Shown here one piece after another: positions 1 to 6,979 of a stretch of DNA of 7,169 nt (position 1 is the stretch's first letter; each line of letters starts with the position of its first letter). The translations under genes were made by a program, and so were the position numbers. Below the pieces are notes generated by a model. The model was not told where the DNA came from and did not search any database. It saw nothing but the letters and a program-made list of their open reading frames with translations. Location of the stretch: positions 1 through 7,169 of the forward strand of contig JAUVAM010000187.1 in assembly GCA_030591745.1 (NCBI GenBank). Reading direction: 5' to 3'. Source of the stretch: Deltaproteobacteria bacterium (GTDB lineage: Bacteria > Myxococcota > B64-G9).

Positions 1-188
1 AGCGTAAGTATCGACAGATGCTGGACCAATACATGGTCGACAAGGGCTTCAAGCCCGACCCCAAGAAGACTCGCGGCCATTTTATCGGCGGTGATTTGTG
101 GGTCGAAGCGATGCGCAATCAGCTGCGCGATTTGATGCGGAAAAAGAAGAAAAGTTCTTCTGACGATGACCCGCCGGATACATCTTAA
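1..188 (+). CDS. C-terminal end of an unidentified protein (5' end outside window)
   Basis: Reading from base 3, an open frame of 61 codons ends at TAA 186-188; the start lies upstream of the window. The visible tail is basic and helical, with a run of Lys/Arg near codons 47-51 followed by a Ser/Asp/Pro-rich end. A segment reading RGHFIGGDLWVEAMR resembles the 'RG..F.GS..FVERMR' end found in many Y1 (REP-associated, HUH) transposases, but this rests on memory of the family and the catalytic part is not visible. No function can be assigned with certainty. The gene converges on dinB across a gap of about 290 bp. It could equally be an ordinary hypothetical protein. Confidence 0.6.
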   Translation, partial: RKYRQMLDQYMVDKGFKPDPKKTRGHFIGGDLWVEAMRNQLRDLMRKKKKSSSDDDPPDTS

Positions 189-249
189 AAGAACACTGAC
201 CTCCATCCAGTTCGCGACGCTCCTACTGCCGTCAAGCAACAGTTCGAAT

Positions 250-277
250 GACAGGGAAGATGGTTGACCTGTCTTTT
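250..277 (+). terminator. Weak terminator-like hairpin after the partial gene
   Basis: GACAGG at 250-255 pairs with CCTGTC at 268-273 across a 12-base loop, and TTTT follows at 274-277. It lies about 60 bp beyond the TAA of the rightward partial gene, so it could end that transcript. The stem is short and the loop large, so it may be chance. Confidence 0.25.
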
Positions 278-293
278 GCCTGTGAATCTTTGA

Positions 294-319
294 GGCGATA
301 AGGAACGATTCTTATCGCC
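294..319. repeat. Perfect 9-bp inverted repeat (stem-loop)
   Basis: GGCGATAAG at 294-302 is the exact reverse complement of CTTATCGCC at 311-319, with an 8-base spacer. It sits between two convergent genes, where a two-way terminator would be expected, but neither side has a T-run, so a classic intrinsic terminator is unlikely. It could be an RNA-stabilising hairpin, a protein site, or a mobile-element end. The structure is directly visible; its role is not. Confidence 0.5.
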
Positions 320-475
320 ATTGTTCGAGCACGCCCCAAAACCAACGACCTTCCGCCGATTGAATTTGGAAAAATCTCCACGTTTCTCAAAATACTGATC
401 AACTTTTCATTTCGCCCACTGGAAGGTTCAAATCTGGCAGAATTTTCAACTATTATGCCTCCGTCCCTCTTTTCC

Positions 476-1627
476 TTAGGACCCGTCGCCCCGGCGGATC
501 TTGTCCCCATAGCGCGCACAGATGGCGTCCATGGTGTGCTCGATGCGGGAGTGTTGATCTCGTTTTGTCTGTAGAAATAGATCTTTCTGACTGACCTCGT
601 CGGAATCCAGCAAGTCGAAGGCGGTGACGCCCACCAGGCGAATGGGCGCGTCTAAGTCCAGCCTGTCCAGCAAGGCGGCGCAGCCGTCGAAAAGACCGTC
701 GGAGTCATCGCAGGCCAAGGCCAGCTTGCCGTCTCGGGTCGCCTGTTGGAAGTCTTCCGTGTAGCGAACCTTGACCCGGATGCTTTGCGCCTTCCAGCCC
801 TTTCGTCGGAGTTCCTTGGCTGTCCGATTGCATTGTTGCCTGAGCTGGCGTTCCACTTGGACCCGCCCGTGCATGTCCTGGCTTAAGGTGATTTCGGCCC
901 CCACCGACTTGCGGTCGCGATGGGAGATGACGGGGCGACTGTCTTCGGCACGGGCCAAGGACCAGAGATGGGGGCCCATGGAGCCCAGGCGCCGCTTCAA
1001 GGAATCCCGATCCGCTTCGGCCACCTGGCCGATGCTGTGCAGACCGAGGCTTTCCAGGCGGGCCGCGGCTTTGGGACCCACGCCCCAGAGCTTGGACACG
1101 GGCAAGGGTGCGATGAAGGCTCGTTCCTTGCCGAAGGGTACCAGGGTAATACCATCTGGCTTGTCGAGATCGGAGGCAAGCTTGGCCAGAAACTTATTGC
1201 TCGCGATGCCCACGGAGCACGTCAGGCGGGTGACCTCGTGAACTTCTTGTCTGATGGCTTCCGCCATGGCCATGGGGGGGCCAAAAAGTCGCTCGCTGCC
1301 GCTCATGTCCAAGAAGGCTTCGTCCAGGCTCAAGGGCTCGACCAGGGGACTGAAGCCGTGCAGCACTTCCATGATTTGTCGACTGATCGAGGCGTATAGC
1401 TGCATGTTCACGGGCCGGATGATCACATGAGGGCAACGCCTGAGGGCTGTGGCCATGGGCAAGGCCGAGTGCAGGCCATACTCGCGCGCGACGTAGTTCG
1501 CCGTGGACACCACCGAACGACGGCTGCGCCCGCCCACCACCACGGGCTTGCCCGCCAACGATGGATCTTCGCGTTCTTCAACGGCCGCGAAGAAGGCGTC
1601 CATGTCCATGTGAAGGATGATGCGCAT
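476..1627 (-). CDS. dinB: DNA polymerase IV (Y-family translesion polymerase)
   Basis: The 383-residue product is a complete Pol IV, which copies past damaged template bases with low fidelity and without proofreading. The palm begins with MDMDAFFAAVEE at residues 7-18, giving metal-binding D8 and steric-gate F13. The second catalytic cluster is SLDEAF at 100-105 (D102, E103). CSVGIASNKFLAKLASD at 137-153 is the family's signature, and a helix-hairpin-helix lies at about 175-203 (WGVGPKAAARLESLG). The little-finger domain spans about 241-340. QKDLF at 347-351 fits the sliding-clamp binding motif near the C-terminus. The length is normal. The start at 1627 places the catalytic motif where it lies in E. 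coli Pol IV. The gene begins 18 bp after the stop of the large leftward gene, so co-transcription is likely. The ribosome-binding site is poor, and I see no SOS box. Confidence 0.97.
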   Translation of the reverse strand: MRIILHMDMDAFFAAVEEREDPSLAGKPVVVGGRSRRSVVSTANYVAREYGLHSALPMATALRRCPHVIIRPVNMQLYASISRQIMEVLHGFSPLVEPLSLDEAFLDMSGSERLFGPPMAMAEAIRQEVHEVTRLTCSVGIASNKFLAKLASDLDKPDGITLVPFGKERAFIAPLPVSKLWGVGPKAAARLESLGLHSIGQVAEADRDSLKRRLGSMGPHLWSLARAEDSRPVISHRDRKSVGAEITLSQDMHGRVQVERQLRQQCNRTAKELRRKGWKAQSIRVKVRYTEDFQQATRDGKLALACDDSDGLFDGCAALLDRLDLDAPIRLVGVTAFDLLDSDEVSQKDLFLQTKRDQHSRIEHTMDAICARYGDKIRRGDGS

Positions 1628-1636
1628 GACCAGCTC

Positions 1637-1642
1637 AGTATA
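1637..1642 (-). promoter_or_regulatory. Possible -10 element in front of dinB
   Basis: On the minus strand TATACT (1642 to 1637) lies 9 bases before the dinB ATG, inside the 18-bp gap after the large gene's stop. No good -35 hexamer is seen 16-18 bases upstream. If used, the transcript would be leaderless or nearly so. It could give dinB its own expression apart from the upstream gene. It may also be chance. Confidence 0.22.
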
Positions 1643-1645
1643 GCC

Positions 1646-4600
1646 TTAAGCGAAGGCAGCCAGGGATTCCTCCAACCAGGTTTTCAATTTTTCCTTGGCG
1701 TACTCATCGGTTTTGCCTCGTTCGTGAACACTGGCGGCGAGTTCGGCGAAGCCCTTGAGCCCTGCGTTGTGAAGCACCTTGAGGAGTGACACCGAGGCCC
1801 CGAAACGCATGGAGTCGACGCGGCCTTCGAGCATGCGGCCGATTGTGGCGCCGGCGTCTTTCGTGTAGGTCTCGTTGTCGGGCTCGGTTTGGATGAGGCC
1901 GGACAGGAGCGCGGCTCTTTCGCAGTCAGTTCTCACGTCATCAATGTTTTCGAGCCGGGTTTCAAGCACCTCAATCGCCGATTTGCCAGCACAGACTGCA
2001 TAGGCCTGGATGACCTCGGCGCGGTCGCCGTCGTCGTGGCGGCCCAGTCCCTTGTCGACTGCCGCCAAAAGGCCAGGGGCCAAGGATGGGTTCTTGCGCT
2101 TTGCGCATTCGCCGACAAACAAAAGGGCCGTCGTCCAGTTGGCACCAGAGAAAGAGGCCTTGGTGAACATCTCACAGAAGATCTCGGCAGCCCTCGGCAC
2201 TTCTTTTTCGATGAGGGAGAACAGCGCGGTGGCGGTTGTGTCGACTTGCCAGTTGTCAAATTGGGCAGCGTAACGCTCGGCTTCGCCAAGCAGGAACTGT
2301 TGCGGTCCTTCTCCTTGATCCCAGAGATGGAGGGCCAAAAGGGCCGTCTCCAGGCGTCGTCGTCTGCCGAACTCATCGGGGTAGAAGGACATGGACTTGA
2401 CGAAGTTCATGAAGGCGTCGAAATCGTTTATGGCCAAACCCAGACCGAAGAGCGCACCGGGAACAGAGGAGGCGTGTTCTTCGTCAAATGCAGCGCCGCG
2501 TTTGACCGAGGCCTCGAAGAATGCCAGCCACTTCGCGTCCACCTTGCCGAACAAGCCGAAAATGACACGGGTGAGGATCGAGGCATGGCCGGAGCGTTGG
2601 CGCATCATGTAGTCCGTGGCCTCGTCCTGATCGGGAAAGACCTGCTCGAGGATATGCTGCTCGAAGAGTTCGAGCCTGCCTGCCGTGTCTTCCAGGAGTG
2701 ACCATATTTCGAAAACCGCGGCCACTTTCGGATCCCCGGAGGCCTCAAGCTCGGCCTTCGCCGCCGCCACTCGTGATTCGGCCTCCCGCCGTTCGGCAAG
2801 CGTTTCTTGCAGGCGACCCAAGGCGGCTTCACCGAAGAGCGTCTCGTGGCCTTCGTCCAGGGCTCGGGCTCGCAGGCCGAGGGTTTGAGTCTCGTCCCAA
2901 AAACTCGCATCGACAGGCTTGCCGGTGAGCGCATCGTTTGCGATCGTCACCAGTTCGTCGACCGCGGGATGGCGACGGTCGGCCCGTTCACAAAGCAAGG
3001 CCAGTTCTTCCCGGTTGTCGAAGACCAGATGATGGAACAACCAGTAGGCCAGAAGGTGCGGCCAGTCTCCGACGAGGTCTTTTTCGCGGGACCAGTCTTC
3101 CATGGTGGCCGCCGAGCCCAGGCCTTTGCCCAGGGAAATGCCCAGCAAATGACCGACGATCCAGCGGGTGCGCGGCTCCATGAAGTAGACGTCGAGATGG
3201 GGGGCAAAGACCTCGTCGTCTGCCTTGAGGCAGAGCGCGTCGGCCTTGGCCCATCGCTCGCGGGTGAGGGCGGGTAGTTGGATCTTTTCGAATTCCGTGT
3301 CCTCCAGAATGCGATCGGTGAGGAAGGCGGCGATGGAGGCCGAGCTTTGGTCGAACTCGGGTTCGTCCTGGTGTTGGGTGTAAACCCGGCTGGTGCCGTG
3401 ACGACCTGCCTGCCAGCTGGCCACCCAGAAGGCCTCGTTTTCAACCAGCAAGGCGCTCACCGGCAAAAAGCAGCTTTGCAACCTTGCGATCCAAGTGCCA
3501 TCCCTGGCGGCCACGGCCGAGGATACGCTCGTGTTCGACGGGGCCAAAAATAGCCCGCGATAGGTGTTTTGGATACGCGTCGCGATACCCATTTTGCTAT
3601 ACGCCAGCAGCTCGGGAGAAAGACGCTCTCCCAAGGATGACGCGAGGTCCCAGGGGACATCGTGGCAGGTCTCTCTGTCTTCTCCGCCTTCTTCTTCCTC
3701 GTTGTCTTCTTCCTGGCGTTCTTGGTCCTGGACTTCGCGGAGGATGGGGGCCACCAGCTGGAGCAGTTTTTCGCCTTGCTTTCCCATGATCTCAAAGGCA
3801 CCCTCGACGGTCATGCTGTCTGTGCGGATCGACTTCATCCAGTCGGCGAAATCGGGGCTTTGGGCCAGCTCCTCAAGTCCGGGGGTGTCCGGGTCCGTGG
3901 CCAATTGGGCTCGCGCGATCTGGAAGGCTTCGTCGTCGCGCCCCAGGCGCCTGAGAATCCCCGTCTTCGTCACCCGCAGCGAGGCGGTGCCATAGTGAAA
4001 GTTGGCGTCGAGGGCTTCGTCGATCAATTTCAGAGCCGCATCGAGTCCGGAGCCGTCGCCGTGGTCCAATTCGTTTTGGGCCAGAAACTCACACGCCGTT
4101 CCGAAGACAAGGTTGTTCCTGATGCCCGAAGGCGTAAAGGGGGATTGGATATGGCCTTGGGTTTTTTCTCTGATCGCGCGGGCCACCGCAAGCATCTCCT
4201 CTCGGTCCGGCTTGTCCAATGCCGGGAGTATCCGCAAGAGGAGTGAGCCGCCCACCGTTACGGCGTCGGGACCCTCTGAGGTCCACAGTCGCCGGGCGGC
4301 CCCGGCTGCCGTCTCCAGGTCACCCTCTCGCAGCGCCACCTCCGCGAGGGCTTCGTCGATGCTGTTGTAGTGACGCGTCCATATTTCGGAGCCGTGGTCG
4401 AACTCGGTTTCCTGGTTCAGTGCGCCTTCTCGAGTATAGAAGCGCCACAGGCCATGGTGTTCGAATTGATCGTCGGTGCGGCCGACGAGCCATCGCCCTC
4501 CCGTGGCACTGAAGGTGGCCTCTTCGGGCACCGAGGCCGGCCTTTCGGGAAAGGCCTCGCCGGTCTCGCTGACCTGGGTGCCTTCCCGGTCATAGCACCG

Positions 4601-4963
4601 GCCCGCAACGATCCGGTTCTCGCACATGTCCATTTCGGCCCGCCACACCCGATCGCCCAGGCCCGCGGGGAAGGTTTCGGTGCTGGGTTTATCCGAGCGG
4701 GTGTAAACGTCCGTCCCGTGAAGCTTGCCGGATACGAAGGTCCCTTGCCGCGAGACCTCGCCTGACTGGTGATATCGCTTGTACCAGCCATGGGGCGCGC
4801 CCTGCTCGAATTGGCAGTGGTTGACCAGCGTGCCGTCGGGCCGCCAATACGTGCAGATGCCATGGTTACGGTTTTCATCGTCTTTCGGCAGCAGGACCCA
4901 CTCATTGTCGCTGGCGGACCAGATTGCTTCAGGTGGAATTCCCTGGGGGCGTTCATTTTCCAT
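1646..4963 (-). CDS. Large MORN-variant / TPR-like / alpha-solenoid protein of unknown function
   Basis: I do not recognise a named family for this 1105-residue protein. Residues 30-85 carry MORN-variant repeats of the YwqK type, with HG at 34-35, 58-59 and 82-83 and aromatic 'YW.PDG.L' / 'Y..SGE' elements; a further copy lies at about 169-198 (HHGLWRFYTREG). Residues 201-226 and about 305-365 look like TPR helices. A strongly acidic stretch covers about 410-431. Residues 714-745 are rich in Glu, Arg and Ala, suggesting a coiled coil. About 746-1105 is mostly helical, like a HEAT-type solenoid. No signal peptide or membrane segment is seen, so it is probably cytoplasmic and a binding scaffold; that is inference. 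I chose ATG 4963 because GGAG lies 10 bases upstream; the in-frame ATG at 4987 would add 8 residues. dinB follows 18 bp downstream, probably in one operon. Confidence 0.88.
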   Translation of the reverse strand: MENERPQGIPPEAIWSASDNEWVLLPKDDENRNHGICTYWRPDGTLVNHCQFEQGAPHGWYKRYHQSGEVSRQGTFVSGKLHGTDVYTRSDKPSTETFPAGLGDRVWRAEMDMCENRIVAGRCYDREGTQVSETGEAFPERPASVPEEATFSATGGRWLVGRTDDQFEHHGLWRFYTREGALNQETEFDHGSEIWTRHYNSIDEALAEVALREGDLETAAGAARRLWTSEGPDAVTVGGSLLLRILPALDKPDREEMLAVARAIREKTQGHIQSPFTPSGIRNNLVFGTACEFLAQNELDHGDGSGLDAALKLIDEALDANFHYGTASLRVTKTGILRRLGRDDEAFQIARAQLATDPDTPGLEELAQSPDFADWMKSIRTDSMTVEGAFEIMGKQGEKLLQLVAPILREVQDQERQEEDNEEEEGGEDRETCHDVPWDLASSLGERLSPELLAYSKMGIATRIQNTYRGLFLAPSNTSVSSAVAARDGTWIARLQSCFLPVSALLVENEAFWVASWQAGRHGTSRVYTQHQDEPEFDQSSASIAAFLTDRILEDTEFEKIQLPALTRERWAKADALCLKADDEVFAPHLDVYFMEPRTRWIVGHLLGISLGKGLGSAATMEDWSREKDLVGDWPHLLAYWLFHHLVFDNREELALLCERADRRHPAVDELVTIANDALTGKPVDASFWDETQTLGLRARALDEGHETLFGEAALGRLQETLAERREAESRVAAAKAELEASGDPKVAAVFEIWSLLEDTAGRLELFEQHILEQVFPDQDEATDYMMRQRSGHASILTRVIFGLFGKVDAKWLAFFEASVKRGAAFDEEHASSVPGALFGLGLAINDFDAFMNFVKSMSFYPDEFGRRRRLETALLALHLWDQGEGPQQFLLGEAERYAAQFDNWQVDTTATALFSLIEKEVPRAAEIFCEMFTKASFSGANWTTALLFVGECAKRKNPSLAPGLLAAVDKGLGRHDDGDRAEVIQAYAVCAGKSAIEVLETRLENIDDVRTDCERAALLSGLIQTEPDNETYTKDAGATIGRMLEGRVDSMRFGASVSLLKVLHNAGLKGFAELAASVHERGKTDEYAKEKLKTWLEESLAAFA

Positions 4964-4973
4964 GGGGCTTGGT

Positions 4974-4977
4974 CTCC
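4974..4977 (-). promoter_or_regulatory. Shine-Dalgarno site deciding the start of the large leftward gene
   Basis: GGAG on the minus strand lies 10 bases before ATG 4963. The alternative ATG at 4987 has only a weak, badly spaced AGG before it. This favours 4963 as the start; the spacing is a little long, so the longer form is not excluded. Confidence 0.45.
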
Positions 4978-5098
4978 GGGGGCCCATTGCCTATTGGCAG
5001 GATCTTCTGGGCAGGTTCGTGCTCACATCCGTACCATCGTATCCATTCAGGCATCTGGCCGCACTCTAATTTTGGAACAGAAGAGAAAGCGCTTGGTG

Positions 5099-5104
5099 TA
5101 TACT
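5099..5104 (+). promoter_or_regulatory. Possible -10 element for the GH43 lipoprotein gene
   Basis: TATACT at 5099-5104 lies 8 bases before the ATG at 5113. A TTGGAA at 5072-5077 is 21 bases upstream, too far for a standard -35. With transcription starting 6-7 bases after the box, the mRNA would be almost leaderless, which agrees with the absence of a good Shine-Dalgarno site (only TTGAG close to the ATG). The 8-bp palindrome AAGCGCTT (5087-5094) sits just upstream. Confidence 0.35.
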
Positions 5105-5112
5105 TGAGCATC

Positions 5113-6969
5113 ATGAGACAGACCATTCGATTGATATGGATTTTATTGTTTTTGGGGGTGGGCTGCACAGGCGGCGGGGCGCCAGGTCCTGGTGATGGTA
5201 ACGACCGTGATGCAGATGAACAAGACGCCGGAGATGGCGGTAGCTCAGAAGCTGGCGACGAGGCGGGCGTGGACGCAGGCGGTGACGCAGGTGGTGACGC
5301 GGGCGATGACGCAGGCGGTGATGCAGGCGGTGACGCGGGTGGTGATGCAGGCGGTGATGCGGGCGGTGATGCAGGCGGTGATGCAGGCGGTGATGCGGGC
5401 GATGACGCGGGCGGTGATGCGGGCGATGACGCGGGCGGTGATGCGGGCGGTGATGCGGGCGGTGATGCGGGCGGTGATGCGGGCGGTGATGCGGGCGGTG
5501 ACGCGGGTGGTGACGCTGGTGGCGTGGATGCAGGTGGAGATGCCTGTGTGCCGGTATGGGTGGAAGCTGGCGAATGTGACTGTACGCCCTCGGTTTGTCT
5601 GAGTTGCAACGGCATCAGGCTGGAGGAAGACGGCTGCGGAAATCAGAGAAGCCTTGCCTGTGAACTGCAAGCCACGGGCTGTCCGGCTGGTCAGACCTGC
5701 GGCGAATCGAATCTCTGCGTGATCGCTGCCACCAATCCGGTCATCGCGGGCGACAAACCCGATCCACATGTCTTGCGGATCATCGATGTTGACGGCGCGC
5801 CGACCTATTACTTGGTGCACACGGTACACAACCTGAGTGACCTCCCAATCTATACCTCCAGGGATCTGGTCCACTGGACCCTGTTGCCTGAGCAAGCCTT
5901 CAGGCAGAGCCGGACCCCGGGTGATTCCCTTCCGGTCAACGGCAATCACTATTGTTCGATCTGGGCGCCTCATTTGACCCAAATTCGAAGCGACGTCTTC
6001 ATGCTGGGCATTTCGGCAACCCGTTTTTCTGCTTCGCAGACTCCTTGTCCCGCTTATGGCGAGGCTGGCGGTGTGTACTTGGCCTCGTCGAGTTCACCTC
6101 AAGGGCCTTTCGCTACCGCCGCGCACTCCTGGGAACCTTTCCCCGCCGGGGCGAACGCGGGCAGCTGCGCGGAGGCGACACGTGTCCAGGTCCCGCACAG
6201 CGTCGATTACGCTTCGCCGAACTGTCAGGGTAATTACTGCCACAAGATCATTCGGCTCGATTCGGATGTGTTTCGGGATCCCCAATCGGGTCGCTGGTGG
6301 ATGGCCTATAGCTGGTTCACCAACAGCCCGCCGGACGTGGCCTGGGAGGAAAGCAACCACGGTGAGCATGTCTCCTTGGTGGAACTGGATCCGGCGGACC
6401 CCTTCGCCGCAATCTGCGATCCGGCCGTGGCCCAGATCCATGCCGCCAACCCGCAAGATCAAGACACCCTGGCCCGACTCGCGACATACTGCCCACGCTG
6501 TGACGAAATGCTGTCTTTTACTCGCGGCCGCTTTGGCGATGAGTTCACTCGAGATGGCGTCTCCTGGGGCGTCACGGAAGGTGCAAGCCTCTTTCGTCGC
6601 GGGGACTACGTCTATTTGTTGTTGAGCGGAAGCCTGTGGGACTCGGGTTACTACCACGTATACTGGGTTGCGGCGCCGACGGTGGAAGAACTCGTCTACA
6701 CCAACTCCAATCGACTGATGGGCCGTTATCTCATCCCCAGTCAACAACAGGCCTTCGGCCACGGCTCGGCCGTGTTGGGTCCGGATGGCCAACATTGGTA
6801 CTTCGTCCATCATCGCTTAGACAGCCAGGCCTGTATCAACCAGGGCGATTGCTCCCGAGATGTTTGGGTCAGCCCCATAGAATTCGAAGACCGCGCCGAC
6901 GGTCGAGGTGAGGTCCACATCCTTCCCCGTTTCCCCGCCGAACAAGCCGAGGTAGAAGTGTTCCAGTGA
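5113..6969 (+). CDS. GH43-family glycoside hydrolase lipoprotein with Asp-Ala-Gly repeat stalk
   Basis: The 618-residue product starts with a type II signal peptide: MR, hydrophobic residues 5-16, and lipobox LGVGC with lipidated C18. T19 after it does not signal inner-membrane retention by the enterobacterial rule, so outer-membrane or surface location is likely. Residues 53-136 are a flexible Asp-rich 4-residue repeat. Residues 145-202 form a module with ten cysteines ending in CPAGQTCGESNLC. From about 207 to 618 comes a five-bladed beta-propeller of GH43: D217 in PDPHV as base, IWAPHL at 283-288, D383 in RLDSDVFRD as modulator, E489 in TEGASLF as acid, and GHGS at 549-552. GH43 enzymes cleave arabinose- or xylose-containing glycans; the substrate here cannot be told. 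Oddities are a long insert between D383 and E489 with a CPRC pair (460-463), Ser where Pro usually follows the modulator Asp, and Ala in place of the usual Pro after EG. Upstream in-frame codons from 4924 are not part of the gene, since they would bury the signal peptide. Confidence 0.9.
   Translation: MRQTIRLIWILLFLGVGCTGGGAPGPGDGNDRDADEQDAGDGGSSEAGDEAGVDAGGDAGGDAGDDAGGDAGGDAGGDAGGDAGGDAGGDAGGDAGDDAGGDAGDDAGGDAGGDAGGDAGGDAGGDAGGDAGGDAGGVDAGGDACVPVWVEAGECDCTPSVCLSCNGIRLEEDGCGNQRSLACELQATGCPAGQTCGESNLCVIAATNPVIAGDKPDPHVLRIIDVDGAPTYYLVHTVHNLSDLPIYTSRDLVHWTLLPEQAFRQSRTPGDSLPVNGNHYCSIWAPHLTQIRSDVFMLGISATRFSASQTPCPAYGEAGGVYLASSSSPQGPFATAAHSWEPFPAGANAGSCAEATRVQVPHSVDYASPNCQGNYCHKIIRLDSDVFRDPQSGRWWMAYSWFTNSPPDVAWEESNHGEHVSLVELDPADPFAAICDPAVAQIHAANPQDQDTLARLATYCPRCDEMLSFTRGRFGDEFTRDGVSWGVTEGASLFRRGDYVYLLLSGSLWDSGYYHVYWVAAPTVEELVYTNSNRLMGRYLIPSQQQAFGHGSAVLGPDGQHWYFVHHRLDSQACINQGDCSRDVWVSPIEFEDRADGRGEVHILPRFPAEQAEVEVFQ
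5269..5520 (+). repeat. 12-bp in-frame tandem repeat, 21 units, coding the Asp-Ala-Gly stalk
   Basis: The tract consists of 21 units of 12 bp, each coding G/D/V-D-A-G. Three units carry Asp in the first position (5305, 5401, 5425), and the first carries Val. Five consecutive units at 5437-5496 are identical (GGTGATGCGGGC), and the 24-bp pair at 5401-5424 recurs exactly at 5425-5448, while the edge units differ at third codon positions. This pattern points to recent slippage or unequal exchange in the centre. Because the unit is a multiple of three, copy-number changes keep the frame. The same tract is open in several other frames, which yields long spurious ORFs. Confidence 0.95.
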
Positions 6970-6979
6970 GCTGTATGAA

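Larger units (their letters stand above)
189..475. other. Intergenic gap between convergent genes, low GC
   Basis: This 287-bp stretch lies between the stop of the partial rightward gene and the stop of leftward dinB. It is clearly less GC-rich than the genes: positions 241-300 have 27 G/C in 60 and positions 361-420 have 21 in 60, against 41 in 60 at 901-960 inside dinB. It holds a perfect 9-bp inverted repeat (294-319) and a weak terminator-like hairpin (250-277). A leftward frame is open across 232-475, but it has no start codon of its own outside dinB apart from an internal ATG. I see no convincing gene here; a decayed mobile-element remnant is possible. Confidence 0.6.
4964..5112. promoter_or_regulatory. 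Divergent intergenic region with promoters in both directions
   Basis: These 149 bp separate the leftward large gene from the rightward lipoprotein gene, so promoters for both must lie here or within the gene ends. For the rightward gene a TATACT box is visible at 5099-5104. For the leftward gene I see no convincing -35/-10 pair. Small palindromes are present: TGCC-N4-GGCA at 4988-4999 and AAGCGCTT at 5087-5094. Neither can be tied to a regulator from sequence alone. Confidence 0.55.

Noticed and set aside
232..519. Minus-strand 95-residue ORF as an intact gene
   Set aside because: Its start lies inside the dinB 3' end, in another frame, with no ribosome-binding site. Kept only as a possible decayed remnant.
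1628..1700. SOS (LexA) box controlling dinB
   Set aside because: No sequence here fits known LexA operator patterns well enough to support one.
1889..2701. Plus-strand ORF of 270 residues opposite the large gene
   Set aside because: The opposite strand encodes a continuous protein with sensible domains; this is an antisense shadow in GC-rich DNA.
4924..5112. In-frame upstream extension of the lipoprotein gene, starting at ATG 4924
   Set aside because: It would place 63 residues before an evident type II signal peptide and lipobox, and would overlap the start of the divergent gene.
5192..5602. Plus-strand ORF rich in Met-Arg-Ala-Val repeats, and the matching minus-strand Ile-Thr-Ala-Arg ORF (5245-5982)
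   Set aside because: Both are frame shadows of the same tandem repeat.
4953..5615. Minus-strand ORF of 220 residues with a Pro-Pro-Ala-Ser repeat
   Set aside because: It is the antisense of the 12-bp repeat, which is stop-free in this frame. It lacks a signal or domain of its own and overlaps the well-supported lipoprotein.
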